From positions 62,001 to 126,000 of the forward strand of contig JAOUOP010000013.1 in assembly GCA_029880325.1 (NCBI GenBank): DNA of 64,000 bases, given 5' to 3'. The notes under the pieces were generated by a model, which saw only the letters and a program-made list of their open reading frames with translations, searched no databases and was not told the origin of the DNA. Below are positions 44,523 to 53,576 of this stretch, in pieces (position 1 is the stretch's first letter; every line of letters begins with the position of its first letter). Made by a program: the position numbers and the translations under genes. The DNA is from Myxococcales bacterium (GTDB lineage: Bacteria > Myxococcota_A > Polyangia > Polyangiales > JAFGIB01).

Positions 44523-46991
44523 ATGGAAGACGACGACCGCAAGATTTTCGAGGATCCGGAGAGCGAGGAACTCGAGCTCGAAGACGAGCTCCCCCTGCTG
44601 CCGATCCGCAACCACGTGCTCTTCCCCGGAGCGGTCGCGCCGTTTGACGTCGGCCGGGACAAATCCGTAGCCCTGGTGGAGGACCTGGAAGGCGAGAGCC
44701 AACCGGTCATCGTGATCTTCACCCAGAAGGACCCCACCACCGACGATCCGGGCCAGGACGATCTCTATCCCATCGGCGTCGCCGCCCGGGTGCTCAAGGC
44801 ACTGCGCCACGCCACCGGCAACTACAGCCTGATCCTGCAGGGGCTGGCGCGGGTGCGGCTGGAGCGGCTGACCCAGCAGCATCCCTACCTGATGGCCCAC
44901 GCCAGCAAGCTCGACGAGCCGCGTCAGGACGACGTGGAGTGCGAGGCGCTGGCCATGAGCCTGCGCGACACGGCCAAGCAGGTCATCCAGCTGATGCCCG
45001 AGCTGCCGCGCGAAGCCGGCTCGCTGATCGACTCCATCAACGAACCCGGCCAGCTCGCCGACCTGGTCGCCGCCAACCTCGACGCCCCCGCCGACGACAA
45101 GGCCGAGTTGCTCGAGGCCATCGACATCAAGGAGCGCATTCGCAAGGTGCTGCGCCTGCTCACGCGCCAGCTCGAAGTGCTGAAGATGCGCGAGCGCATC
45201 AACTCCCAGATCAAGGAGGAGATGGGCAAAAACCAGCGCGAGTACGTGCTGCGCCAGCAGCTCAAGGCCATCAAGGAAGAGCTGGGCGAAGAGGACGGCG
45301 ACCAAAGCGATCTCGACCTGCTCGACGAGCGCCTGGCGAAGGCCGACCTCAGCAAGGAAGCCGAAAGTGTCTGCCGCAAGCAGCTCAAGCGGCTGCGCTC
45401 GATGCAGGTCGGTTCCGCCGAATACACCGTCGTGCGCACCTACATCGACTGGATCCTCGACCTTCCCTGGTCCAAGTCCACCACCGACATGATGGACATC
45501 CCGGAGGTGCGCCGGGTGCTGGACGAGGACCACTCGGGCCTCGAAAAGATCAAAAAGCGCATCGTCGAATACCTGGCCGTGCGCAAACTCAAGCCGGACA
45601 AGAAGGGCCCCATCCTGTGCCTGATCGGCCCGCCCGGCGTCGGCAAAACCTCCCTCGGCCGCTCCGTGGCGCGGGCCCTGGGTCGCAAATTCGTCCGCAT
45701 CTCGCTGGGCGGCGTGCACGACGAGGCGGCCATCCGCGGCCATCGGCGCACCTACGTGGGCGCCCTACCCGGCCAGATCATCCAGGGCATGAAGAAGTCC
45801 GGAACCGTCAATCCGGTCTTCATGCTCGACGAGATCGACAAGATCGGCCACGACTTCCGCGGCGATCCGGCCGCAGCGCTACTCGAGGTGCTCGACCCGG
45901 AGCAAAACGACACCTTCTCCGATCACTACCTGGAGATCCCCTACGACCTCTCCAAGGTCATGTTCATCGCCACCGCGAACGTCTCGGACACGATTCCGGC
46001 GCCCCTGCGCGATCGCATGGAGATCATCGAGATCCCCGGCTACACGCGCCGCGAGAAGGGCGCCATCGCCCGTGACCACCTGGTGCCCAAGCAGCTCGAG
46101 GAGCACGGCCTCAACGACGAGTTGCTCTCCATCACCAACGTCGCCGTCGACGCCATCATCGACAGCTACACCAAGGAAGCCGGCGTGCGAAACCTGGAGC
46201 GGCAGATCGCGGCGGTGATCCGCAGCGTGGCCGTCAAGGTCGCCGAGGGCGAGACGGGCCCCTTTGCGGTCCAGGACATCGACGGCGTGCGGCCGTCGCT
46301 GGGCCCGCCCCGCTTCACCTCGGATCTGGCCGAGCGCATGGACGAGCCGGGCATCGCCACGGGCCTGGCCTGGACCTCGGTGGGCGGCGAGATCCTCTTC
46401 ATCGAAGCCACGCGCATGCACGGCAAGGGCAAGCTTCAGCTCACCGGCCAGCTGGGCGAAGTGATGAAGGAGTCGGCCCAGGCCGCCATGAGCTACGTGC
46501 GGACGCGGGCCAAGGAGCTGCACGTCGCCGAGGACTTCCTCGAAAAGCACGATATCCACATCCACATCCCCACCGGCGGTGTGCCCAAGGACGGCCCCAG
46601 CGCCGGCGTGACCATGATGACCGCCCTGGTCTCGTTGCTCACCGGCATCCGCGTGCGCCACGACGTGGCCATGACCGGCGAGATCACGCTTCGCGGCAAG
46701 GTGCTGCCCGTGGGCGGCATCAAGGAAAAGGTGCTCGCAGCCCATCGCGCAGGCATCAAGCGCGTGATCCTGCCCGAGCGCACCGTCGCCGACCTCGAGG
46801 AAGTTCCCCAGGAAGTCCGCGACGAACTCGAATTCGTGCCGGTCAAGAAGATGGACGAAGTCCTCTTGGCGGCCCTCGAGGAACCGGAGAAGCTCGACCT
46901 GCTAAGTGGCGCGTCGACCCCGCCGGAGACCAAGTCCAAACCCCCGAGCAAGGGCCGTTCCCGCGTCACCGAAACCCCCTCGGTTCCGTAG
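44523..46991 (+). CDS. lon: ATP-dependent Lon protease
   Basis: 822 residues. LonA type: substrate-binding N-domain ([19 protein letters not shown]), coiled middle ([19 protein letters not shown]), AAA+ with Walker [12 protein letters not shown] and Walker [11 protein letters not shown], and the protease domain with catalytic dyad Ser693 (PKDGPSAGV) and Lys736 ([10 protein letters not shown]), 43 residues apart as in E. coli. It degrades misfolded and regulatory proteins in the cytosol. The frame is open upstream to 44388, but ATG 44523 opens the conserved [14 protein letters not shown] start. It is followed by gpsA after 63 bp. Confidence 0.97.
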   Translation: MEDDDRKIFEDPESEELELEDELPLLPIRNHVLFPGAVAPFDVGRDKSVALVEDLEGESQPVIVIFTQKDPTTDDPGQDDLYPIGVAARVLKALRHATGNYSLILQGLARVRLERLTQQHPYLMAHASKLDEPRQDDVECEALAMSLRDTAKQVIQLMPELPREAGSLIDSINEPGQLADLVAANLDAPADDKAELLEAIDIKERIRKVLRLLTRQLEVLKMRERINSQIKEEMGKNQREYVLRQQLKAIKEELGEEDGDQSDLDLLDERLAKADLSKEAESVCRKQLKRLRSMQVGSAEYTVVRTYIDWILDLPWSKSTTDMMDIPEVRRVLDEDHSGLEKIKKRIVEYLAVRKLKPDKKGPILCLIGPPGVGKTSLGRSVARALGRKFVRISLGGVHDEAAIRGHRRTYVGALPGQIIQGMKKSGTVNPVFMLDEIDKIGHDFRGDPAAALLEVLDPEQNDTFSDHYLEIPYDLSKVMFIATANVSDTIPAPLRDRMEIIEIPGYTRREKGAIARDHLVPKQLEEHGLNDELLSITNVAVDAIIDSYTKEAGVRNLERQIAAVIRSVAVKVAEGETGPFAVQDIDGVRPSLGPPRFTSDLAERMDEPGIATGLAWTSVGGEILFIEATRMHGKGKLQLTGQLGEVMKESAQAAMSYVRTRAKELHVAEDFLEKHDIHIHIPTGGVPKDGPSAGVTMMTALVSLLTGIRVRHDVAMTGEITLRGKVLPVGGIKEKVLAAHRAGIKRVILPERTVADLEEVPQEVRDELEFVPVKKMDEVLLAALEEPEKLDLLSGASTPPETKSKPPSKGRSRVTETPSVP

Positions 46992-47054
46992 CGCCCGCCC
47001 TGTCGGCGACGCCCACGGCCCGATTCCCCGAAGCAAGAACCGTCTGAGGAATGG

Positions 47055-48059
47055 ATGACCCACCTGGCCATACTCGGAGCGGGCTCCTGGGGCACCGCGA
47101 TCGCCCATCACCTGGCTAGCAAAGGCCAGGCCGTGCGTCTCTGGTCCCGCGGCGAAGACCTGAGTCGCGAGATCTGCGAGAGCCGCGAAAACGCCCGCTA
47201 CCTACCGGGCATCAAGCTACCGCAGGCCCTGGAGCCCACCTCCGACCTCGAATACGCCCTCACGGACGCTGCGGCGGTCTTCTTCGTGGTGCCCTCCCAC
47301 GGACTGCGCGAGCTCGCCAACACCTGCGCCCAACTGCTGCCTCCCCTGGTGCCCCTGGTCAGCGCCACCAAGGGTATCGAAAACACCACCCTGATGCTGA
47401 TGACCGACGTGCTCGCCCAGGAGTTGGGCGAGCACGCGGCGGCGCGCCTGTGCGCCATCGGTGGTCCCAGCTTCGCGCGCGAGGTGGCCAGCGGAATGCC
47501 CACCGCGATCTGCGTGGCGGGCCACGACCACGACACCGCCAAGGCCGTCCAGCGGGTGCTGGCCGGCACCCGGCTGCGCGTCTACTCCACCGAGGATTTG
47601 GTCGGTCTCGAACTCGGCGGCGCGCTCAAGAACGTGATCGCGCTGGCCGCTGGCGCCGCCGACGGACTGGGCTTCGGGCACAACGCGCGGGCGGGACTGA
47701 TCACGCGCGGCGTGGCGGAGATCTCACGCCTGGCCACCCACCTGGGCGCCAACCCGCAGACCCTGGCCGGACTCAGCGGCATGGGCGACCTGGTCCTGAC
47801 CTGCACCGGCGACCTCTCGCGCAACCGCCAGGTCGGCCTTGAGCTGGGGCGCGGGCGCTCGCTCGAGGAGGTGCTCGGCGAGATGACGATGGTGGCCGAG
47901 GGCGTGCGCACCGCCAAGAGCGCCTACCACCTGGCCCTGCGCGAGCGCGTGGACATGCCCATCACCACCGAGGTCTACCTGGCCCTCTACGAGGGCAAGA
48001 GCCCGGCCGCGGCGGTTGAATCCCTGCTCTCCCGGGCGCTTCGACCCGAACGGGACTGA
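47055..48059 (+). CDS. gpsA: Glycerol-3-phosphate dehydrogenase [NAD(P)+]
   Basis: 334 residues. Nucleotide motif AILGAGSWGTAIAHHLA, SATKGIE, IGGPSFAREVASGMPTA, the substrate/catalytic LGGALKNVIALAAGAADG (with Lys) and LTCTGDLSRNR. It reduces dihydroxyacetone phosphate to sn-glycerol-3-phosphate for phospholipid synthesis. A TGAGGA ribosome site precedes the ATG. It lies 15 bp upstream of a histidine kinase gene on the same strand. Confidence 0.96.
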   Translation: MTHLAILGAGSWGTAIAHHLASKGQAVRLWSRGEDLSREICESRENARYLPGIKLPQALEPTSDLEYALTDAAAVFFVVPSHGLRELANTCAQLLPPLVPLVSATKGIENTTLMLMTDVLAQELGEHAAARLCAIGGPSFAREVASGMPTAICVAGHDHDTAKAVQRVLAGTRLRVYSTEDLVGLELGGALKNVIALAAGAADGLGFGHNARAGLITRGVAEISRLATHLGANPQTLAGLSGMGDLVLTCTGDLSRNRQVGLELGRGRSLEEVLGEMTMVAEGVRTAKSAYHLALRERVDMPITTEVYLALYEGKSPAAAVESLLSRALRPERD

Positions 48060-48074
48060 GGGAAAAGCCTCGCG

Positions 48075-49706
48075 ATGACGAGCCCGCGCCTGAAGCTTAC
48101 CTACCTGGTCCTGCTGCCCGCGCTCATCATCGCCGCCTGCACTCTCGGTTATTACACCTTCCTGACCGCCGCCCAATTCGAGCGCCTGGGCGAAAAGTCG
48201 ATCGCCGAAAGCAGCCTGCTGCTTTTGCAGGACAAGGTCGACCGCATCGAAACGCAGATCATTGCGGCCGACAACCGCGCCTTCGCCCTGATCGATCTGG
48301 CGGCGCCGGCCTCGGTTCAACACTGGAAGCGCGAGGCTGAGGAGTTGTCGCCGAGCATCCGCTCACTGCTCTTGCTCGACGCCAGCAATCGCATCGTGTC
48401 GCTGGCCACGCGTGCCTCCAAACGCGAAGAACGCAAATTCCGCAGGCTCTTCGTCGCCCGCATCCTGCCCAAGCTCGAACTCGAGGGCCTGGCCGAAAAC
48501 CGCCTCAAGCATCTGCACACGCGCCACGACGGGCGCAATTTCCTGATCTCCTACACCATGCGCTGGCACCGCGGGCAGCGCCATTACCTGGCCGCCCACC
48601 ACGACACCGGCTACCTGGTGCGCGAAGTGCTGCCGGCGGTGGTAGGCGACGAGCCGGGCCAGCCCCGCCACAACGTGCTCGACCAGGACAACCGCCGCGT
48701 CTTCGGGCCCAGCCTCGTCGAAAGCGGCGACTACGTGGTGGGCAAGCGCTTCCCCACCACGCTCTACCAGTGGCGCCTGCAGGTGGCCCCGACCAGCGCA
48801 CCATTGCTCGAAGCCAAGGGCCGGAGCAGCCGCGTCAATCAGGTCGCCCTGATCGCGCTGTCGCTGGTGATCATCTTCCTGGCCATCGGCTTCATCCTGT
48901 ACGCCGCCGACAAAGAACGCCGCGTCGCCAACCTCAAGAGCGAGTTCATCGCCACCGTCTCCCACGAGCTCAAGACCCCGCTGTCGGTGATCCGGATGTT
49001 CGGCGAGATGCTGCTGAGCCGGCGCGTCCGTGATCAGAGCAAGCAGCAGGAATACCTGGAAATCATCTGCAGTGAGACCGAGCGCCTCAGCGGCCTGATC
49101 GAAAACGTGCTGGACTTCGCAGCCCTGGAGCGGGGCAAACGCAGCTTCCAGTTCGAGGACACAGACCTTGCAGCGCTGGCCCGGCGCGCCATCGAGACCA
49201 TGCGCTACCGCTTCGAGCGCGAAGGCGTCAGCGTCACGCTCCACTGCGAAAGCGCGCCCCTGCGCGGCCGCGTCGACGCCCAGGCCCTGAACCTCGTCAT
49301 CATCAACCTGCTCGACAATGCCGTAAAATACGGCGACGGCAGCCCCATCGACGTCAGGCTGTCCTCGGAAGCGGGCGAGATCCGTATCGAAGTCCGCGAT
49401 CGCGGCCCCGGTATCCCAGAGCAGCACAGAAAGCGCGTCTTCGAGCGCTTCTTTCGCTCCACGACTAGCGCCACTACCGGCGCCCGCGGCTCGGGCATCG
49501 GGTTGGCCATCGTCAAGCGCATCGCCGACGAGCACCACGGCCACGTCTGGGCAACCGACGCCGAAGGCGGCGGCGCCGTGGTCGGCCTTGCGATTCCGGC
49601 CTCCGCGAATGCCGACCCGGCGCCGGCGCAGCACGCCCAGGCTGCGAAAGGCGACTCCCAGCCCCCCGCCGAGCTGGCCACCTCCCCCATGGGGCGCCGC
49701 CCATGA
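48075..49706 (+). CDS. Sensor histidine kinase
   Basis: 543 residues. Two membrane segments (~8-30 and ~254-275) flank a ~220-residue extracytoplasmic sensor (TQIIAADNRAFALIDL region), unassigned. HisKA box SHELKTPLSVIRMFGE with His297, then N box NLVIINLLDNAVKYG, G1 RDRGPGIPEQHRKRVFERFF and G2 GSGIGLAIVK. A C-terminal low-complexity tail follows. It autophosphorylates and passes phosphate to the response regulator 38 bp downstream. No HAMP motif was recognised. The signal sensed is unknown. Confidence 0.92.
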   Translation: MTSPRLKLTYLVLLPALIIAACTLGYYTFLTAAQFERLGEKSIAESSLLLLQDKVDRIETQIIAADNRAFALIDLAAPASVQHWKREAEELSPSIRSLLLLDASNRIVSLATRASKREERKFRRLFVARILPKLELEGLAENRLKHLHTRHDGRNFLISYTMRWHRGQRHYLAAHHDTGYLVREVLPAVVGDEPGQPRHNVLDQDNRRVFGPSLVESGDYVVGKRFPTTLYQWRLQVAPTSAPLLEAKGRSSRVNQVALIALSLVIIFLAIGFILYAADKERRVANLKSEFIATVSHELKTPLSVIRMFGEMLLSRRVRDQSKQQEYLEIICSETERLSGLIENVLDFAALERGKRSFQFEDTDLAALARRAIETMRYRFEREGVSVTLHCESAPLRGRVDAQALNLVIINLLDNAVKYGDGSPIDVRLSSEAGEIRIEVRDRGPGIPEQHRKRVFERFFRSTTSATTGARGSGIGLAIVKRIADEHHGHVWATDAEGGGAVVGLAIPASANADPAPAQHAQAAKGDSQPPAELATSPMGRRP

Positions 49707-49744
49707 CAGCGGAGCCCGCATCGCGTAGGTAGCGCAAAGGGCCC

Positions 49745-50443
49745 ATGGACGACACCGCAACAGACCGGACGATTCTGCTGGTCGAAGACGACCCGGCGCT
49801 GGCGCTCGGTCTCAAGGACACGCTGGAGTTCGAGGGCTTTCGCGTACACCACGCCGAAAGCGGCGAAGCGGGACTGTCCCTGCTCGAGCACAATGCTTGC
49901 GACTGCATGATCCTCGACCTGATGCTGCCAGGCATCAACGGCTACGAGGTGTGCAAAGCGATCCGCGCACGCGGCATCGAGCTGCCGATCATCATGCTGA
50001 CCGCGCGCGGCCAGGAAGCCGACAAGATCCGCGGCCTGGACTCGGGTGCTGACGACTACGTGACCAAGCCGTTCTCGGTGGGCGAGCTGGTGGCGCGCGT
50101 GCGCGCCGTGTTGCGGCGCAATCAACGCCATAGCGTCACAAGCACCCTATTGACCATCGGCGCCGTCACCGTCGACCTGGGCACCCAAACCGTACACCGC
50201 GACGGCAGCTCGATGCCCCTGTCATTCTACGAGGTGGAGCTGTTGAAGCTGCTGCACGAGCGACTGGGCGAGCCGGTCTCGCGCGACGAAATCCTCGATC
50301 GCGTCTGGGGACAGAAGGCCAACCCCACCAATCGCACCGTCGACAACTTCGTCGTCAAGCTCAGGCGCAAGCTCGAACCCGACCACGATCGCCCCAAGCA
50401 CATCCTCACGGTCTACGGGCACGGTTACAAATTGGTGCTGTAG
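49745..50443 (+). CDS. OmpR/PhoB-family response regulator
   Basis: 232 residues. Receiver domain ILLVEDDPALALGLKDTL, phosphoacceptor Asp58 (MILDLMLPG), Thr/Ser ITLTAR-like IIMLTARGQ, Lys in YVTKPFSVGE, and a winged-helix DNA-binding domain (YEVELLKLLHER, NRTVDNFVVKLRRKLEPD, YGHGYKLV). It follows the histidine kinase in the same operon. Target genes not known. Confidence 0.95.
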   Translation: MDDTATDRTILLVEDDPALALGLKDTLEFEGFRVHHAESGEAGLSLLEHNACDCMILDLMLPGINGYEVCKAIRARGIELPIIMLTARGQEADKIRGLDSGADDYVTKPFSVGELVARVRAVLRRNQRHSVTSTLLTIGAVTVDLGTQTVHRDGSSMPLSFYEVELLKLLHERLGEPVSRDEILDRVWGQKANPTNRTVDNFVVKLRRKLEPDHDRPKHILTVYGHGYKLVL

Positions 50444-50550
50444 TGGGCGCTGCCGGCGTCCGGACCGCCAATGCCTGGATACGGCAGAAACATCAGCAAC
50501 ATCGGCAAGTTACGTCCCATTGGCCCAGGTACGGGGCGCCCGGGTGCGGC

Positions 50551-50579
50551 TTGACCCGCGGGCGTGGCACCGATACAAC
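50551..50579 (+). promoter_or_regulatory. Promoter of the small membrane protein / helicase unit
   Basis: TTGACC (50551-50556), 17-bp spacer, TACAAC (50574-50579), ending 15 nt before the GTG at 50595. Confidence 0.45.
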
Positions 50580-50594
50580 GCGAGCCTCGATCCC

Positions 50595-51086
50595 GTGAGT
50601 AGCGACGGCGAAATGCCCGGACCCGCGAAGCAGGCATCGGCCGCCGAGCGTATCGGCCGTCGTGTCGGCCTCGTAATTTTCTGGCTGGTGACCGCCTACC
50701 TGGTCGCCATGAGTTGCCTCTCGGTCATCCCCGCCCTGTACTTCCCCTCACTGGCACCGCGGCCAAAACCGCTGCCCACAGCCACCTGCGCGAACGAAAT
50801 CGAAGCGCTCGAAGGTGAATTGGTCGAGGCGGCCCGCCGCCACCTCGAGCAGCGCAGTGTGCGCGGCATGAAGCGCTGGCTCGACGGCTGGGACGCCCGC
50901 TACATGCGCATGGACGGCGGCTGCGGCCCACTGGATGCCAGCCGCCAGGACCTCCAACGCGTGCGCGACGAGTTCGAAGACATGCTCGAGCGCTACGGCC
51001 AGACCCCATCACCGATTCAACAGCGGATCCGCCACCGGCTCGACGAGCTTCGACCGGCCGGCAACGGATCCGAACAGCAGAGCTGA
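50595..51086 (+). CDS. Single-pass membrane protein, unknown
   Basis: 163 residues from GTG 50595. One membrane helix (VGLVIFWLVTAYLVAMSCLSVI), then a short Pro/Thr-rich stretch, a Cys (ATCANEI) and a helical domain (ELVEAARRHLEQRSVRGMKRW ... RVRDEFEDMLERYGQ) with a second Cys in DGGCGPLDAS. The two Cys lie on the likely outside and could pair. It ends 1 bp before the helicase gene and shares its promoter. No family recognised. Confidence 0.65.
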   Translation: MSSDGEMPGPAKQASAAERIGRRVGLVIFWLVTAYLVAMSCLSVIPALYFPSLAPRPKPLPTATCANEIEALEGELVEAARRHLEQRSVRGMKRWLDGWDARYMRMDGGCGPLDASRQDLQRVRDEFEDMLERYGQTPSPIQQRIRHRLDELRPAGNGSEQQS

Positions 51087-51087
51087 T

Positions 51088-52902
51088 ATGGAAACCATGG
51101 AAGAATCAACTGAGGGTGAGCAAAGCCCAACTTTCGACGCCCTCGACCTCTCCGACGAGGTGCGCGAAGCCCTCGACGAGATCGGCTACGTCACACCGAC
51201 CCCGGTCCAGCTGGCGACCTACGGACCGGCGGTGGACGGCCAGGACATCATCGTCCAGGCGCGTACGGGCACCGGCAAGACCGCCGCCTTCACCATCCCG
51301 CTGGTCGACCGCATCGTGCAGAGCGACGGCGGTGTGCAGGCGCTGGTGCTGGCACCGACGCGCGAGCTGGCCCTGCAGAGCAGCCGCGAGCTGGCACGCA
51401 TTGGCAAGCACCGCGGCATTCGCTCCGTGGCCGTCTATGGCGGCGCCCCCATGGGGCGTCAGATCGAGGAACTCGAAAGTGGCGCCCAGATCGTCAGCGG
51501 CACCCCCGGGCGCGTCCTCGATCACCTCGAGCGCGGCACGCTCGACGCATCGAGCCTCAAGGCCCTGGTGCTCGACGAAATGGATGAGATGCTCTCCATG
51601 GGCTTCGCCCGCGAACTCAACGCCATTCTGGAGCGCCTACCCCCGCCCGACCGGCGCCAGACCATGTGCTTTTCGGCCACGGTCGACGACGATGTGCGCG
51701 ACCACGCCGAGCGCCATATGCGCGACCCGCAGATGGTCTCGCTGTCGAGCGACGCGGTGGGCGCCGAAGAGGTCAGCCACTACGTCTACATGGTCAGCGG
51801 TAGCGATCGCGTCGGCGATCTGGTGCGCGTGCTCGAGGTCGAAGACCCCGAAAGCGCCATCATCTTCTGCAATCTGCGCTCCGAGACCGAACGCGTGGCC
51901 TACGCCCTGCAGCGCGCGGGTTTCGACGCCGACTGGCTCAACGGCGACCTACCGCAGTCCGAGCGCGAAAAGGTCATGTCCCGCACCCGCGCCGGCAAGC
52001 TGCGCTACCTGGTTGCGACCGACGTGGCCGCCCGCGGCATCGACGTCTCACACCTGACCCACGTCATCAACTATAGCTTCCCGGAGGCGACGGCGATCTA
52101 CGTACACCGCACCGGTCGCACCGGTCGTGCCGGCCGCACTGGCTGCGCCATCTCCCTGGTCAGTCCTCCGGAACTTGGCCGTCTCTATTACCTGCGGCTG
52201 CAGTACAAGATCTTTCCGGTCGAGCGCAGCCTGCCGACCGAGGGCGAGCTGCAGACGCGGGCCGAGGCCGATCGCATCGCGCTGCTGTCGGCCGCCTTCA
52301 CTGGAGCACAGAGCCCCGACTCTCTGGCCCTGGCGCAGCGACTTTTGACCCATCCGGAGGCCGAGCGCATCGTCGGCGGCCTGGTCGCGGCCTTCTTCGG
52401 CGCCAGCACCCAAGAGGGCGAAGACGCCGACGAACAGGCCGCGGCCGCACGCCGCCGCGGCCCGACCGCGCGCCGTCGCCCCGCAGCCCGCACGGTCGAG
52501 CCGAACGACGAGGACGGCGATGGCGACGGGCCGCAGCGGGGCCGCAACGCAGCGCGCCGCAGCCGCCCGGCCGCGCGCGCACCGAGCAAGCGCCCCCCGG
52601 CCCCCGAAGAGGACATCACCTTCACCGAGACCAACGCGGACGTTCCGCCCGATACCCCGCTGGCCACCCTCTACCTGAAGGTCGGCCGTAAGGACGGCGC
52701 GCGCGTGGGCGAGATCGCCCGGCTGGTGCGCGAGGCCGGCGATCTGCGCCGCGCCGACGTGGGCAAGATCCGCATGCGCGACCACCACACCCTGGTGCAG
52801 ATTCCCGAGGCCCAGCTGGACTCGCTGATCGAGGCCCTGAAGGACCAGCAGCTGCACGAACGGGAGCTGTCGCCCCAGCGCGCCAATCGGGAGCCGGCAT
52901 GA
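51088..52902 (+). CDS. DEAD-box-type ATP-dependent RNA helicase (DEMD variant)
   Basis: 604 residues. Q motif and TPVQLATYG, Walker A ARTGTGKTAAFT, Ia PTRELALQ, Ib SGTPGRVLDHL, motif II LDEMDEML (DEMD instead of DEAD), III FSATVDD, motif V/VI VINYSFPE and HRTGRTGRAGRTG. A linker of Arg/Ala/Pro follows. The C-terminus (~520-600) is a DbpA-like RNA-binding domain, LYLKVGRKDGARVGEIARL. It unwinds RNA; relatives such as CsdA/DeaD act in ribosome assembly and cold response. Start at ATG 51088, nearly adjacent to the preceding gene. It overlaps the next lipoprotein gene by 4 bp. Confidence 0.9.
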   Translation: METMEESTEGEQSPTFDALDLSDEVREALDEIGYVTPTPVQLATYGPAVDGQDIIVQARTGTGKTAAFTIPLVDRIVQSDGGVQALVLAPTRELALQSSRELARIGKHRGIRSVAVYGGAPMGRQIEELESGAQIVSGTPGRVLDHLERGTLDASSLKALVLDEMDEMLSMGFARELNAILERLPPPDRRQTMCFSATVDDDVRDHAERHMRDPQMVSLSSDAVGAEEVSHYVYMVSGSDRVGDLVRVLEVEDPESAIIFCNLRSETERVAYALQRAGFDADWLNGDLPQSEREKVMSRTRAGKLRYLVATDVAARGIDVSHLTHVINYSFPEATAIYVHRTGRTGRAGRTGCAISLVSPPELGRLYYLRLQYKIFPVERSLPTEGELQTRAEADRIALLSAAFTGAQSPDSLALAQRLLTHPEAERIVGGLVAAFFGASTQEGEDADEQAAAARRRGPTARRRPAARTVEPNDEDGDGDGPQRGRNAARRSRPAARAPSKRPPAPEEDITFTETNADVPPDTPLATLYLKVGRKDGARVGEIARLVREAGDLRRADVGKIRMRDHHTLVQIPEAQLDSLIEALKDQQLHERELSPQRANREPA

Positions 52903-53486
52903 ACGGAGCCGGGGGCCCCTGGCGCGCGCTGCCCATGGTCATCCCCGCCTACCTGGCCATGGCCTGTGGCGGTGGCGACGAGCCCCAGCAACCGCCGAGC
53001 CGCGAGCGATCGCGCGGGGTGCCCGAATTTCAGGCACCGATGCCGAACCCGGACGCTCCGGCCGCCGCAGCGGCGCGCCCACCACGTCCCGGCAGCACGG
53101 CACCGGCCAGCCCCAGGCCCAGCACCGACCCGGGCGCCGAAGCCGAAGCTCAAGCCGAAGCCGAAGCCGAAGAGAAGAAGCGCGACTACGCCGCCGAGCT
53201 GAAGGCGGCCTTCGGTAGCCCCCTGGGCTGCATGGGCCAGCGCGAGGCCGGCGAGCAGCTGCCGCCCCGGATCACGCTGCAGCTGCAGGCCCACGTGCTC
53301 GATTCCGGCCGCATCACCCGGGGCTACGTCAGCGCCCCTGGCCTGCAAGCCCAGGAGCTGAGCTGCCTGGAACGCCAGCTGCGAGCCGCCCGCCTGCCCG
53401 GCGCAATCGAAGGCGCACCCCGCCAGATCAGCACCACCGTGGGCATCGAATTCAAAGCCGCCGCGGCGGCCGCCAAAGGCCCTTGA
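52899..53486 (+). CDS. Lipoprotein with AgmX/TonB-like C-terminal domain
   Basis: 195 residues. The signal peptide ends LAMAC (lipobox). Pro/Ala/Glu-rich linker (including AEAQAEAEAEE, in-frame codon repeats), then from ~100 an AgmX/PglI-type domain: a first Cys in FGSPLGCMGQREAG, ITLQLQAHVLDSGRITRGYV and a second Cys in LSCLERQLRAARLPG. The same Cys spacing and strand order occurs in the C-terminal domain of the kinase-like protein downstream. It is probably periplasmic, with the pair disulfide-bonded. It overlaps the helicase gene (ATGA), and a weak hairpin follows. Confidence 0.72.
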   Translation: MNGAGGPWRALPMVIPAYLAMACGGGDEPQQPPSRERSRGVPEFQAPMPNPDAPAAAAARPPRPGSTAPASPRPSTDPGAEAEAQAEAEAEEKKRDYAAELKAAFGSPLGCMGQREAGEQLPPRITLQLQAHVLDSGRITRGYVSAPGLQAQELSCLERQLRAARLPGAIEGAPRQISTTVGIEFKAAAAAAKGP

Positions 53487-53506
53487 CCCCGTAATTGGGG
53501 GGTTTT
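53486..53506 (+). terminator. Weak hairpin with T run
   Basis: ACCCC-GTAATT-GGGGGG-TTTT after the lipoprotein stop: a 4-5 bp stem and four T. Poor but terminator-like. Confidence 0.3.
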
Positions 53507-53534
53507 GGATACCGATGCGGGGGCGCAGTCGGGG

Positions 53535-53564
53535 TTGCTCGGCCCGCGGCGGCTCCGCTATCCT
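53535..53564 (+). promoter_or_regulatory. Promoter-like sequence of the pseudokinase gene
   Basis: TTGCTC (53535-53540), 18-bp spacer, TATCCT (53559-53564), 12 nt before ATG 53577. Confidence 0.4.
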
Positions 53565-53576
53565 GCCGGCACTTCC

